Shown here one piece after another: positions 26,365-37,239 of a stretch of DNA of 64,000 bases. The notes under the pieces were generated by a model. The model saw only the letters and a list, made by a program, of their open reading frames with translations, had not been told where the DNA came from and ran no database searches. This DNA is from Psychrobacillus insolitus (lineage in GTDB: Bacteria > Bacillota > Bacilli > Bacillales_A > Planococcaceae), in contig NZ_QKZI01000001.1 in assembly GCF_003254155.1 (NCBI RefSeq), positions 1 to 64,000 of the forward strand, in the 5' to 3' direction. Within the stretch, counting starts at the first letter, position 1, and each line of letters begins with the position of its first letter. Both the position numbers and the translations under genes were made by a program.

Positions 26365-27363
26365 TTGACTATTACGATTTATGACGTTGCTAGAGAAGCA
26401 AATGTATCGATGGCAACCGTTTCACGAGTTGTAAATGGTAACCAAAATGTTAAACCTGCAACTCGTCAAAAGGTTTTAGCGGTAATAGAACGATTAGATT
26501 ACAGGCCGAATGCAGTAGCAAGAGGGCTAGCAAGTAAAAAAACAAAAACAGTTGGCGTTATTATTCCGGATATCTCGAATGTGTTCTACGCAGAACTTGC
26601 ACGTGGTATAGAGGATATAGCAACAATGTATCGGTATAATATTATTTTAACGAATTCTGACCAACAAGAAAATAAAGAAGTGCAGTTACTTTCAACATTA
26701 TTAAGTAAACAAGTAGATGGTATTGTCATGATGAGTGACCAAGTAACGAAGGAAATCAAGCATGAAATAGACAGAACTGATGTGCCTATTGTATTAGCTG
26801 GTAGCATTGATAACTCACATACTATTCCTTCCGTTAATATTAAATATGAAGAAGCTGCTAAAGAGGCTGTAGAACGTTTGCTTCAAAACGGTCATAAACG
26901 TATAGCGTTCGTGTCAGGTTCATTAGCTGCTCCAGTTATTCAACAACAAAAGTTAAAGGGATATGAGCGCGCTCTAGAGGGAGCTGGTATCAAATTTGAC
27001 ATTGCTTTAGTATACGGCGTAGACAATAAGTATGATGATGGTATAGAAGCCTGGAATGTGCTTCATAAACTAGATGATCCACCAACAGCATATTTCGGTG
27101 GAAATGATGAACTTTCAATAGGCATTATTCATGGAGCTCAAGATAATGGTTTTAAAGTACCGGAGGATTTGGAAGTAATTGGATTTGAAAATTCAAAACT
27201 TGCTCGAATGGTTCGCCCGCAACTTACTAGTATTGTCTTACCATTATATGATATCGGTGCTGTCGCTATGCGATTACTAACAAAGTTCATGAATAACGAA
27301 AAGATAGAAGAAGAAAATGTTAATTTACCTTATCGAATTGAGGAAAGAGACTCAGTAAAATAA
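26365..27363 (+). CDS. ccpA: Catabolite control protein A
   Basis: CcpA, 332 aa, is the LacI-family master regulator of carbon catabolite control; with HPr-Ser-P it binds cre sites. The N-terminal helix-turn-helix and hinge ([20 protein letters not shown], then [13 protein letters not shown]) are essentially canonical, followed by a periplasmic-binding-type effector domain. The start is TTG at 26365, 6 bases after AGGGGGAA, giving the known CcpA N-terminus; the GTG at 26347 lies before that ribosome site. A consensus cre occurs at 40445 in this window. The motPS genes that follow ccpA in B. subtilis are missing. Confidence 0.96.
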   Translation: MTITIYDVAREANVSMATVSRVVNGNQNVKPATRQKVLAVIERLDYRPNAVARGLASKKTKTVGVIIPDISNVFYAELARGIEDIATMYRYNIILTNSDQQENKEVQLLSTLLSKQVDGIVMMSDQVTKEIKHEIDRTDVPIVLAGSIDNSHTIPSVNIKYEEAAKEAVERLLQNGHKRIAFVSGSLAAPVIQQQKLKGYERALEGAGIKFDIALVYGVDNKYDDGIEAWNVLHKLDDPPTAYFGGNDELSIGIIHGAQDNGFKVPEDLEVIGFENSKLARMVRPQLTSIVLPLYDIGAVAMRLLTKFMNNEKIEEENVNLPYRIEERDSVK

Positions 27364-27400
27364 GAAATCACCAGTAGCCAAAGGTTACTGGTGATTTCTT
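27364..27400. terminator. Bidirectional terminator ccpA/acuC
   Basis: AAATCACCAGTA/TACTGGTGATTT with short A and T runs lies between convergent genes and overlaps the end of acuC. Confidence 0.75.
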
Positions 27401-28542
27401 ATCATATATAAAGCTTTATCTAGCATTTGTTTGTTCTTTTCGGTTATTTCCAATTTTCTGGGTATTGTTTCATATAACGGATTTGGATCCATCCATGTCG
27501 GAATAAATGGAACAGGTGACTCTTTTGACCATCGATCGAGCCATGCTTTTGGTAATCTGCCTTCTGGAGTTTTGAAATCATTCATTTCCATCCAGAGTAA
27601 TGACCAAGCGCGTGGAACTACCCTCCAAATGTCATATCCACCTCCACCAACTGCAATCCACTTTCCATCACAGAACTCATGTGCCAGCTCATGTGCAAGT
27701 TTCGGTATTTCTTTGTAAATGTTCATCGTGCCATAAAGATGAGTTAAAGGATCAAAATAATGAGCATCTGCACCATTTTGACTTAAAATGACATCTGGTT
27801 TAAAATGTTCGACTATTTCTCTAAAAGCAGTTCGATAGATTTCTAAAAAAGATTCATCCTCAGTAAATGCATCAACTGGAAAGTTAAAAGATGTACCAAA
27901 TCCTTCGCCCGTTCCTCTCTCTGTTATATTACCAGTCCCTGGGAATAAATATCTTCCAGTTTCATGAATAGAAATTGTGCATACATTTGGATCATCATAA
28001 AAGCTCCACTGAACACCATCCCCATGGTGAGCGTCTGTATCAATATAAAGTACGCGTGCATTATATTTTTCTTGCATGTATTTAATCGCAACGGAGCTAT
28101 CATTATAAATACAGAATCCGGAAGCCCGTCCTCTAAATCCATGATGAAGACCACCACCGAGATTAATCGCGTGTGTGGCTTTACCCTCCATTACATAATC
28201 AACTGCAGTTAAAGTTCCACCTACAAGACTAGCACTTGCTTCATGCATGTTTGGGAAAGTAGGGGTGTCTTCGGTTCCAATTCCGTAAGGTTCATAAATA
28301 CTAGAATCACCTGAATCTATACTTGCCTTTTTGACTATTTCAATATAACTAGAATCATGTACTAAGCTTAGTTCTTCATCTGTGGCAATTCTTGGTTCCA
28401 CAATATCCGATAAAGAAAGCGCCTTCATTTCTTTTAACAAATCTACAGTCAAGCTTAGGCGTTTCTGATTAAAAGGATGAGTATCAGAAAATTTATAACC
28501 CAGCTGATTTTCTGAAAAAACAAATACAGCGTTCTTTTTCAT
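27385..28542 (-). CDS. acuC: Acetoin utilization protein AcuC (histone deacetylase fold)
   Basis: A 385-aa zinc deacetylase of the arginase/HDAC fold. It removes the acetyl group that AcuA places on AcsA and so reactivates acetyl-CoA synthetase. Active-site stretches: GGLHHGFRGRASGFCIYND, YIDTDAHHGDGVQWSFY (zinc Asp/His), and a later QNGADAHYFDP. The start is the ATG at 28542, which overlaps the acuB stop by 4 bp; the longer frame runs into acuB. It is the third gene of acuA-acuB-acuC. Confidence 0.93.
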   Translation of the reverse strand: MKKNAVFVFSENQLGYKFSDTHPFNQKRLSLTVDLLKEMKALSLSDIVEPRIATDEELSLVHDSSYIEIVKKASIDSGDSSIYEPYGIGTEDTPTFPNMHEASASLVGGTLTAVDYVMEGKATHAINLGGGLHHGFRGRASGFCIYNDSSVAIKYMQEKYNARVLYIDTDAHHGDGVQWSFYDDPNVCTISIHETGRYLFPGTGNITERGTGEGFGTSFNFPVDAFTEDESFLEIYRTAFREIVEHFKPDVILSQNGADAHYFDPLTHLYGTMNIYKEIPKLAHELAHEFCDGKWIAVGGGGYDIWRVVPRAWSLLWMEMNDFKTPEGRLPKAWLDRWSKESPVPFIPTWMDPNPLYETIPRKLEITEKNKQMLDKALYMIRNHQ

Positions 28543-29186
28543 AGGCGGGTTCCTGGAAGACTTGGCCATAGAACTTCAAATCCAGCTGCTCTAATAGCTT
28601 CTATTAACTTTAGAGGATTTATCGTTTCTACGCGAAGTACTAATATTTTAGAATTACTATCTACTTTATCTGGATAAACGAGTACGCTTAGAACATTTAT
28701 ATTTTGCTCATAAAAAACTTTTGCCACTTCATATAATATTCCAGTTCTATTTGGAACACGAATTTCTATATGAGAGCCAGGTTGATGTACGCCAGTTAAT
28801 TCGATGAATTTATAGAGTAAATCTGATTCCGTTATCATGCCAACTAGTTTTCCTTGACTAACAATTGGAAGACACCCAATTCGGTTATCATAAAAAATAC
28901 TAGCTGCTTCTTCAACGAAATCTAGCGGATGACCTGTCATTGGATTTTTAGTCATAATTTGTTCTAATGGTAGATCTAATACTTCAAGATTTTCTATACT
29001 TGCTAGAGAGGAAGGAGTGGCTTCTTTTAAATCGCGGTCTGTGACTACTCCTAACACTTCTTGTTCGGAATTCACAATCGGAATATGGCGAATTCTTTTT
29101 TCTTTTAATAATTGCAGAGCATCTTTAATCGAATTAGTAGGTGTTAATGTTGGAACGGACGTATTCATAATTGATTCTATTATCAT
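28539..29186 (-). CDS. acuB: Acetoin utilization protein AcuB (CBS-CBS-ACT)
   Basis: A 215-aa protein with two CBS domains (about 1-60 and 75-135: RHIPIVN...GVVTDRDL, GCLPIVSQGKLVGMITESDL) and a C-terminal ACT domain (about 140-210). CBS pairs bind adenylates, so AcuB may sense energy state for the AcsA acetylation switch, but its precise role is not established. It lies between acuA and acuC with a 4-bp overlap to acuC. Confidence 0.92.
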   Translation of the reverse strand: MIIESIMNTSVPTLTPTNSIKDALQLLKEKRIRHIPIVNSEQEVLGVVTDRDLKEATPSSLASIENLEVLDLPLEQIMTKNPMTGHPLDFVEEAASIFYDNRIGCLPIVSQGKLVGMITESDLLYKFIELTGVHQPGSHIEIRVPNRTGILYEVAKVFYEQNINVLSVLVYPDKVDSNSKILVLRVETINPLKLIEAIRAAGFEVLWPSLPGTRL

Positions 29187-29210
29187 TTATATGGGCTCCT
29201 TTATGAAAAA

Positions 29211-29843
29211 TTAATACATAAATCGATTCATAAAACGTAGCTGATCAAATTGTTGAATTGATTTAGCATCTACTCTAGATCCGATTTTGGCCATCAGACA
29301 ATTTGCAGGATGAGAGCTAATCTCAGGATCGTCAGTAGCATAATATTCGAGACCACCAGCCTGCATCATTTTTTCCATCATTTTGCGATATTCCCAAACA
29401 TTCAAACCAGTTCCTTTTAAATCCCAGTGCCAATAATATTCCGTTGTAATGATAATATAATCATTCATTGCATCATCCATCATAGAAACTCTGAGTAAAG
29501 ACTTTCCTGCTCCTGTTCCACGAAACTTTGGAATAACTTCAATAGCACCGAGTTCGATTAAATTTTTCATTTTACCTTCAGACCATCTTTCCATTGGATC
29601 CGGATACAGAATTGTACTATAGCCAACAATCGTCTGATCATCTCGTACAATTATTATTCTTCCTTCAGGTAAATCCGCAATTTCTGTAATCGCCTTATGC
29701 TGTTGCTTTGGAGCGCGGAAAGCAATTAAATCTTCATGAAATGCTAAATTAGCAATTACTTCAGAAGGTACTGGACCTTCGATGATCACGGTGCCATACT
29801 TCGTTTCTAAATCCACCGAATTGTATTCTTTCCTATGTATCAT
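29211..29843 (-). CDS. acuA: Protein acetyltransferase AcuA
   Basis: A 210-aa GNAT-fold enzyme that acetylates and silences acetyl-CoA synthetase AcsA. The acetyl-CoA loop is visible as IPKFRGTGAGKSLL. The length equals the B. subtilis protein. I start it at the ATG (29843) after GGCGGTGAAG; the frame upstream to 29870 lacks a ribosome site. It is transcribed divergently from its target acsA and shares a 178-base upstream region with it. Confidence 0.92.
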   Translation of the reverse strand: MIHRKEYNSVDLETKYGTVIIEGPVPSEVIANLAFHEDLIAFRAPKQQHKAITEIADLPEGRIIIVRDDQTIVGYSTILYPDPMERWSEGKMKNLIELGAIEVIPKFRGTGAGKSLLRVSMMDDAMNDYIIITTEYYWHWDLKGTGLNVWEYRKMMEKMMQAGGLEYYATDDPEISSHPANCLMAKIGSRVDAKSIQQFDQLRFMNRFMY

Positions 29844-30021
29844 AACTTCACCGCCTTTAAAATAAATCATTTATTAAAAATATTATACATCATTATTTGT
29901 GAGGAAATACAATACTCAAAAAATATATAAAATGGAACATTCAAAAAAATCGAAATATTGGAGGGGTTACCAAAAAATAATGGTAGAATATAAGAGTATT
30001 GTTTATGAAGGGGTGATTGGG

Positions 30022-31740
30022 ATGAAAGTTGAAACATTAGAAGTTATTCAAGGGGATTATATGCTAAAGGATTATGCTGAAACAGCAAAAACGTTTCAAT
30101 GGAAAGATGCTGAAAAGAATTTTTCTTGGTTTGAAACTGGAAAGGTTAACATGGCATATGAAGCAATTGATAGGCATGTTGAAACGGATAGAAAGGATAA
30201 AGTAGCTTTATTCTATCAAGATGCAGTTCGAAAAGAATCGTATAGTTACACGGATATGAAAAACCAAAGTAACAAAGCGGCTAATGTATTCAAGCAATAT
30301 TCTAACCTTTTAAAAGGAGACCGTCTATTCATATTTATGCCTAAATCACCTGAATTATATTTCGGATTACTAGGAGCCGTGAAAATGGGGGTAATTGTAG
30401 GTCCTCTTTTTGAAGCATTTATGGAGGGAGCAGTTTACGATCGTCTTCTAGATAGTGAAGCAAAAGCGATTGTCACGACACCAGAATTACTTAATAGAAT
30501 ACCAATAGATAAATTACCTAACTTAGAAACTGTATTTTTAGTTGGAGATAGCGTTGAAGAAACGGATAAATATATTGATTTTAAAAAGGCACTAGAAAGC
30601 GCATCTACTTCTTTTGATATCGAATGGGTGGATAAAGAAGACGGGCTAATTTTACACTATACTTCCGGTTCTACTGGTAAACCAAAAGGAATTCTTCATG
30701 TCCATTATGCAATGGTACAACATTATCAATCGATGAAATGGGTAATGGATATTCGAGATGAGGACATCTACTGGTGTACGGCGGATCCTGGATGGGTTAC
30801 AGGTACATCGTACGGGATATTTGGCCCATTGTTGGCCGGAGCAACTTCCCTAGTTTTAGGAGGGAGATTTTCACCAGATGCTTGGTATAGTGCAATTGAG
30901 GAATATAAAGTAAGTGTTTGGTATAGTGCACCAACTGCATATAGAATGTTAATGGGAGCGGGAGATTCAATTGTAAATCAGCATGATTTATCTTCGCTTC
31001 GTCATGTATTATCCGTAGGGGAACCACTAAATCCAGAAGTTATTAAATGGGGAATGCAAGTATTCAACAAACGAATTCATGACACTTGGTGGATGACTGA
31101 AACTGGTGCTCAGATGATTTGTAATTATGGATGTATGCCTATTAAACCAGGTTCTATGGGAAAACCACTTCCTGGAATAACTGCAGCTATTATCGACAAT
31201 CAAGGGAATGTTGTAGCACCTTATACAATGGGGAACTTAGTGATTAAAAAGGGTTGGCCATCTATGATGCGTCAAATTTGGAATAATAAGGAAAAGTATG
31301 AGGCGAGCTTTATGAATGACGATTGGTACTTTTCAGGAGATTCGGCTTCTATGGATGAAGACGGGTACTTTTGGTTCCAAGGTCGTGTAGATGACGTTAT
31401 TATGACGAGTGGGGAGCGAGTTGGACCATTCGAGGTAGAAAGTAAATTACTTGAGCATCCGGCTATTTTAGAAGCTGGGGTAATAGGTAAACCTGATCCA
31501 ATTCGTGGAGAAATTATTAAGGCGTTTATAGCGTTGAATGAAGGGTATGCACCTTCAGATGAACTAAAAGTTGAAATTCAACAATTTATTAAAAAAGGAT
31601 TATCGGCACATGCTGCTCCAAGGGAAATTGAATTTAAAGAAAAGCTTCCAAAAACGCGCAGTGGTAAAATAATGCGTCGTGTATTAAAAGCTTGGGAGTT
31701 AAAGTTGCCTCCGGGTGATCTATCGACGATGGAAGACTAA
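30022..31740 (+). CDS. acsA: Acetyl-CoA synthetase
   Basis: A 572-aa AMP-forming acyl-CoA synthetase that turns acetate, ATP and CoA into acetyl-CoA. The phosphate loop YTSGSTGKPKG is near 212-222, and WWMTETGAQMI is the A5 motif. The C-terminal PKTRSGKIMRR places the catalytic lysine at K549, the residue acetylated by AcuA and freed by AcuC in B. subtilis. The length also equals that protein. The start is the ATG at 30022 after GAAGGGGTG; the frame upstream to 29899 reads through the probable promoter. Confidence 0.95.
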   Translation: MKVETLEVIQGDYMLKDYAETAKTFQWKDAEKNFSWFETGKVNMAYEAIDRHVETDRKDKVALFYQDAVRKESYSYTDMKNQSNKAANVFKQYSNLLKGDRLFIFMPKSPELYFGLLGAVKMGVIVGPLFEAFMEGAVYDRLLDSEAKAIVTTPELLNRIPIDKLPNLETVFLVGDSVEETDKYIDFKKALESASTSFDIEWVDKEDGLILHYTSGSTGKPKGILHVHYAMVQHYQSMKWVMDIRDEDIYWCTADPGWVTGTSYGIFGPLLAGATSLVLGGRFSPDAWYSAIEEYKVSVWYSAPTAYRMLMGAGDSIVNQHDLSSLRHVLSVGEPLNPEVIKWGMQVFNKRIHDTWWMTETGAQMICNYGCMPIKPGSMGKPLPGITAAIIDNQGNVVAPYTMGNLVIKKGWPSMMRQIWNNKEKYEASFMNDDWYFSGDSASMDEDGYFWFQGRVDDVIMTSGERVGPFEVESKLLEHPAILEAGVIGKPDPIRGEIIKAFIALNEGYAPSDELKVEIQQFIKKGLSAHAAPREIEFKEKLPKTRSGKIMRRVLKAWELKLPPGDLSTMED

Positions 31741-31756
31741 ATGTTAGTAATAAAAA

Positions 31757-31873
31757 AGGGTTCTTTGTCAAATGACGTTGTGGAAGAATTTTAGTCGGCT
31801 ATAATTAATTTATTTGTCGCGGGACTGTCCAGAAAGTCAGGAAACCTGATTTTTTGCGCCAGTCTTTTTTATG
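31757..31873 (+). repeat. Dispersed MITE-like repeat, copy B (left part only)
   Basis: From GGTTCTTTGTCAAATGACGTTG to GCGCCAGTCTTTTTTATG this matches the left third of the copy at 61516-61844. It contains the internal GTCAGGAAACCTGATTTTTT hairpin, itself terminator-like. The CGTTCCGAGCGG core and the right end are missing. It sits just behind acsA and may now terminate it. Confidence 0.65.
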
Positions 31874-31891
31874 TAGTTTGTACAACCTTAA

Positions 31892-31928
31892 AAAGCCGTA
31901 GCACCTGAAAAACAGGTGCTACGGCTTT
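31892..31928. terminator. Bidirectional terminator, acsA / PBP gene
   Basis: A perfect 16-bp stem AAAGCCGTAGCACCTG/CAGGTGCTACGGCTTT with a 5-nt A loop. A/T runs lie on both sides between convergent genes. Confidence 0.88.
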
Positions 31929-31938
31929 AACTTGTACT

Positions 31939-34875
31939 TTACGGAGCAGGTGGAGCTGTTGGTACTGCTTCGGTAGAAGGAGTTGGCTCTACTTCTACTG
32001 GAGGAGCGACAGGTGGTGCTGTTGGTTCCGCTTTTGCAGGAGGAGCCGGTTCTTCTTCTACAGAAGGTGTTACAGTCTCAATAGGTTTAGGCGTAGTAAC
32101 CGGTTCAACTGGCTTTTCTGCCTTAATGGCAGCAGCATTTGAAGCTCCGGATTGTCTACCGGTAATATCTACTGCGACTACCGTATATTGACCAGGACTA
32201 CTGATGGAATAACTATTACTAGAAGCTCCGGATTTAGATCCAATTCTAGTCCCTCCTTTATAGATGAAATAACCAACTACGTCATTCGAACTCGAATTAG
32301 ACCATGAAAGTGTATTTCCAGATACCGATGCAGTTACGGGAGCAGGAGAATTACCGTCAGCATTAAAAGTATCCTCGGACACTACATTTCCAGAAAATGC
32401 AGAGTTTTTAGGTAATAGTTTACTTGCGTTTCCTCCAAATCGACCAAGCATTCGGTTGATGAATTCTTGGTTAACCCCTACTCCACCTCTTATAATAAAC
32501 TCACTTGGAGTAGAATCTAAAGCTCTGTATCTATTGCCGTTTATAACAACATAAGAGGAAGAGGTTAAACTATCGTCTGCTTTGGATGGAAGCATTGCTG
32601 CCGCATTAAATAAGTCTGATTTTACTAGTCCTGCTTGTGAACAAGCAGCGGATGAGGCAAGACCTGAAATACCGCAGAAAGAACGTGTTACAACGCCTTC
32701 TGGAGCTTTAAATGGATTTGGTGCATCCACAACTTCAGGATTTACATCGTACATAGCATTCATCATAGTTGACCAAAATTGATTTATACGCGCACTTGGG
32801 TGCCCATATCGACTATTGGCTACTGAAGAGTAAAGTGACTCATTATAATCGTATCCTAGCCATACGCCAAGGGAAACATTTGGATTGTAGCCAACCAACC
32901 AAGAGTCATTATGATCTTGAGTTGTTCCTGTTTTTGCAGCAAAGTCGGATTGGAATTTTAACCTTGATTTTGCTAATGTTGCTGTTCCGTTAGACATTAC
33001 ATCACGAAGCATGTCTGTAATAATATAAGCAGTTGCAGGACTAAAAACTTCTACAGGTTCCACTTTATGTTCAAAAATAATATTTCCATCGCTATCCATA
33101 ATTTTGTCAATCATGTATGCATCTATAAATTGACCGTTGTTTGCAAAAGTTCCAAATGCATTTGTATTTTCTTCTACAGTGGCTCCATTTGTCATACCAC
33201 CTAAAGATAATGCGTGATGGGCATATTCACCGTCTTCTATATTCTCAAATCCCATTTTAGTTAAGAATTCAGTTGGTTTTTTATCCATGATTAAATCATA
33301 TAATCGAACAGTAGCTAAGTTTTGAGATGTCATAAGCGCTTCACGGGCTGAAATAATCCCTTTTTCCTGAGCTGAAGTATAGTTCGTTGGTGATTTCTTC
33401 CATGAAGTTCCTCGTAAATTTTGTAATTTGACATCAACAACAGGGCTACCCGCACCTATTACACCGTATTCAATTGCTGGTGCATATACAACTAGTGGTT
33501 TTATTGTAGAACCAATTGGTCTTTTAGCTTGAGTAGCATGATTTAATTGTTCTAATTCAAAATCACGTCCACCTAAGAAGGATAAGATCTTTCCGGTTTT
33601 ATTTTCAATAAGCATACTAGCTGCTTGAACTGGATAATCTTGTTCGATTGTCTGCCCAGTTTCGGGGTCGGTAACATTTTTGCTTAGAGTTAACCCATAA
33701 TTTTTAAATTCTTCTTCAACTTTTAGCATGCCTTCGTACATTCCTTTATCAATGGTAGTATGAATTCGATAGCCGCCTGTACTGACAGCACGTGCTGCTA
33801 AGATGTCATACTTATTAAAAAGTTCTTCTTCAATTTCTAATCGTTCTGGATCAATTCCATCTTTTACTGCAAACTGTTCACGTAATATGTCTTTCGCTCT
33901 ATTTTCAATTTCATGAGTAAGCCAGGGATATTTTTCTTCTGGCATTTGTTCTTTCTCTCTAAAATCTTGTGTAATATCGTAATTGATGGAAGTGTTATAT
34001 TCTGCATCTGTAATATAGCCAGTTTCTTTCATGCGGAATAAAACAGTTTTCATCCGATCGATTCCTGGTTGTAATCCTTCAATTTCTTTAATTCCTCCAC
34101 CTTGTTTGAACGGTGTGTAGGAAAAAGGAGCTTGTGGAATCCCGGCAATATATGCTGCTTGTGGCAAGGTCAATTCATTTGCGGTTATATTAAATATTCC
34201 TTCAGCTGCAGTTTCAATTCCTGCGATATTCCGACCATTAGCATTCCGACCATATGGAATAATATTTAAGTAGGCTTCTAATATCTCTTCCTTATTCATA
34301 AAGTGCTCTAGTCGCATCGCTAAAAGAATTTCTTTTGCTTTACGTTCATAAGATACTTCGTTTGTTAATATTTGATTTTTTATTAACTGTTGAGTAAGGG
34401 TAGATCCGCCAGTTTGACTATCGGAGTTAGATATATCTTGAAGTAATCCACGAAATATTGCTTTTGGAACAATCCCATCATGTACTTTAAAATATTCATC
34501 TTCCGTTGCAAAAACTGCATTCAGTACATAAGGCGAAACAGAGTCTAATTTTGTTTCTGTTCGTTCTAAGTCGGTTCTTAGCTTTCCAATGTATACATCT
34601 CCACTAAAGTAAACTTCTGAAGTTTCCTCATAGTTAAATATGGCAGATCTCATTTCTTCTTGTTTTCGAAGAGGCTCGTCTTTTACTAGAGCAGCGAAAT
34701 ATCCTGCACCAACAGAAGCTGCAAATATTCCCGAAGTGAGGCCTAATACTATGAATATTAATGATAAATTCCATAGAACACTAGATGATATACGTAGTTT
34801 TTCAGCCCATTTAGTAGTTTGCCAAGCTTTAAATTTTTCTTTATACAATTGGATTTTTTCCAACCATTTCTTCAT
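31939..34875 (-). CDS. Class A penicillin-binding protein (PBP1A type) with FN3 and Pro-rich tail
   Basis: A 978-aa bifunctional peptidoglycan synthase, with one membrane anchor near 30-60 and the rest outside. The glycosyltransferase (GT51) carries ATEDEYFKVHDG and GGSTLTQQLIKN. The transpeptidase has GSTIKP (S..K), TSQN (SxN) and AAKTGTT (KTG). Near the C-terminus (about 830-910) a fibronectin III-like domain (LSWSNSSSNDVVGYFIYKGG) is followed by a Pro/Glu/Thr-rich tail of about 65 residues. The start is the ATG at 34875 after TTGGAGGTCG. In B. subtilis no PBP gene lies between acsA and tyrS. Confidence 0.92.
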   Translation of the reverse strand: MKKWLEKIQLYKEKFKAWQTTKWAEKLRISSSVLWNLSLIFIVLGLTSGIFAASVGAGYFAALVKDEPLRKQEEMRSAIFNYEETSEVYFSGDVYIGKLRTDLERTETKLDSVSPYVLNAVFATEDEYFKVHDGIVPKAIFRGLLQDISNSDSQTGGSTLTQQLIKNQILTNEVSYERKAKEILLAMRLEHFMNKEEILEAYLNIIPYGRNANGRNIAGIETAAEGIFNITANELTLPQAAYIAGIPQAPFSYTPFKQGGGIKEIEGLQPGIDRMKTVLFRMKETGYITDAEYNTSINYDITQDFREKEQMPEEKYPWLTHEIENRAKDILREQFAVKDGIDPERLEIEEELFNKYDILAARAVSTGGYRIHTTIDKGMYEGMLKVEEEFKNYGLTLSKNVTDPETGQTIEQDYPVQAASMLIENKTGKILSFLGGRDFELEQLNHATQAKRPIGSTIKPLVVYAPAIEYGVIGAGSPVVDVKLQNLRGTSWKKSPTNYTSAQEKGIISAREALMTSQNLATVRLYDLIMDKKPTEFLTKMGFENIEDGEYAHHALSLGGMTNGATVEENTNAFGTFANNGQFIDAYMIDKIMDSDGNIIFEHKVEPVEVFSPATAYIITDMLRDVMSNGTATLAKSRLKFQSDFAAKTGTTQDHNDSWLVGYNPNVSLGVWLGYDYNESLYSSVANSRYGHPSARINQFWSTMMNAMYDVNPEVVDAPNPFKAPEGVVTRSFCGISGLASSAACSQAGLVKSDLFNAAAMLPSKADDSLTSSSYVVINGNRYRALDSTPSEFIIRGGVGVNQEFINRMLGRFGGNASKLLPKNSAFSGNVVSEDTFNADGNSPAPVTASVSGNTLSWSNSSSNDVVGYFIYKGGTRIGSKSGASSNSYSISSPGQYTVVAVDITGRQSGASNAAAIKAEKPVEPVTTPKPIETVTPSVEEEPAPPAKAEPTAPPVAPPVEVEPTPSTEAVPTAPPAP

Positions 34876-34939
34876 ATATAATTCGACCTCCAAATCAACT
34901 GTTATTATACCATAATCGATTATCAGAGTACGATAGTTA

Positions 34940-34967
34940 TTGACATACGTTTTATATTGGGTAAAAT
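34940..34967 (+). promoter_or_regulatory. Sigma-A promoter of the tyrS leader
   Basis: TTGACA (34940-34945), a 16-base spacer and TAAAAT (34962-34967), directly upstream of the T-box leader. Confidence 0.8.
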
Positions 34968-34974
34968 GAATATA

Positions 34975-35203
34975 TATTTTAACAAAGAAGAGTCCGAAGT
35001 AGTTATTGAGTCTACTGTTTAGAGAGCTAGCGGTTGGTGAAAGTTAGTCAGTGCTCAGTGAGCGAATTACAGGCTTGGAGTTAAACGTTTTCACAGCGAT
35101 ATTGTGACTGAAGCGGAAGGGTTTTTCCTTCAAGCTGGGTGGTACCGCGCTAATTGACAAAGCGTCCCTGCATGATTTATTTCATGTAGGGATTTTTTTT
35201 TAC
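34975..35203 (+). promoter_or_regulatory. T-box riboswitch, tyrosine, upstream of tyrS
   Basis: A clear T-box leader: stem I with AGAGAGCTAGCGGTTGGTGAAAG, specifier UAC (Tyr) at 35069-35071 after GCGAAT, and T-box AAGCTGGGTGGTACCGCG at about 35132-35149. The terminator TCCCTGCATGA/TCATGTAGGGA is followed by nine T (35165-35201). The downstream gene, tyrS, agrees with the specifier. Confidence 0.95.
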
Positions 35204-35275
35204 GGATAAGAAAGTACAAAGATTTCTTGTTCGTATTTGTCTCGACAAGCTTTGCTCTTGCGCTTTTATTATTAA

Positions 35276-36553
<1,278 letters not shown>

Positions 36554-36600
36554 GAGAGTATAATAATTTCATCCAAATGGAATGCAGTATGTAAGCGATT

Positions 36601-36669
36601 CACTTTAACTTAAAAGGAAAACAATAGCTTAAGAAAGCGACTATGTCACTTTCTTAAGCTATTTCGTTT
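36601..36669 (+). terminator. Hairpin terminator, dispersed family copy 2
   Basis: A 15-bp stem AATAGCTTAAGAAAG/CTTTCTTAAGCTATT (36623-36637 with 36649-36663), followed by TCGTTTG. The lead-in CACTTTAACTTAAAAGGAAAACAAT matches the one at 12676. It is the probable terminator of tyrS. Confidence 0.65.
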
Positions 36670-36679
36670 GTACAATATA

Positions 36680-36998
36680 TGACGTTGGTGAAATAAGAAA
36701 ATCCTGATCCGCGCTGATTTTCGTTCCGAGCGGGCGCTTTCCGTGGGGCGTGCGGTGAGCCTCCTCGTCGCGAAAACCGCGCTCCTGTGGGGTCTCACCT
36801 GTCACGCTAATCCCACTGGAGTCGCCGCTCGGAACGAAAATCAGTAAGGAAATATAGGAAATACAAGTCTCAAATATATATATAAAACAAGACTTGAAAA
36901 ACTAAAACAAGACTGCCGCAAAAAATCAGGTTTCCTGACTTTCTGGACAGTCCCGTGACAAATAAATAAATTATAGCCGACTAAATTCTTCCCCTTTT
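36680..36998 (-). repeat. Dispersed MITE-like repeat, copy C (longest)
   Basis: About 320 bases, read on the minus strand: GGGGAAGAATTTAGTCGGCTATAAT, a GACTG..CAGTC hairpin with an inner TCAGG/CCTGA terminator, and two AAGTCTTG-type stretches. Next comes a core running from CTGATTTTCGTTCCGAGCGG to CCGCTCGGAACGAAAATCAG, and a right end TTTCACCAACGTCA. The right terminus is the inverted counterpart of the TGACGTTGG left terminus seen in copies B and D; in this copy the left terminus itself has decayed. No coding frame of note. The rest of the gap (36999-37239) is AT-rich with no gene. Confidence 0.7.
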
Positions 36999-37239
36999 GT
37001 TTATAACTAGCATATTTCTTTTTCATATTAAATTCATTGTATACACTCCAATTAGTCCTACTTATTCCTTATTTTTTACAGTTCCCAGAAAATTTAGTCA
37101 GTTAAATAATAAAAAATATAAAATTTACTAAAACTATATGAAAATTAAGTGTATAATAGTAAAGAATATTAAGTACGGGGTTTGAATTAAATTCTAGTAT
37201 TAATTTTTAAATAATTATTTTGTTCGAGGGGTTGTTAGC

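Noticed and set aside
36587-36602. TGTAAGCGATTCAC as a cre site near the tyrS end
   Set aside because: The first half matches but the second half misses three defined positions, and it lies downstream of the gene.
36841-37026. Minus-strand 61-aa frame in repeat copy C
   Set aside because: Lies wholly in a decayed repeat, is not conserved in the other copies and has no ribosome site.
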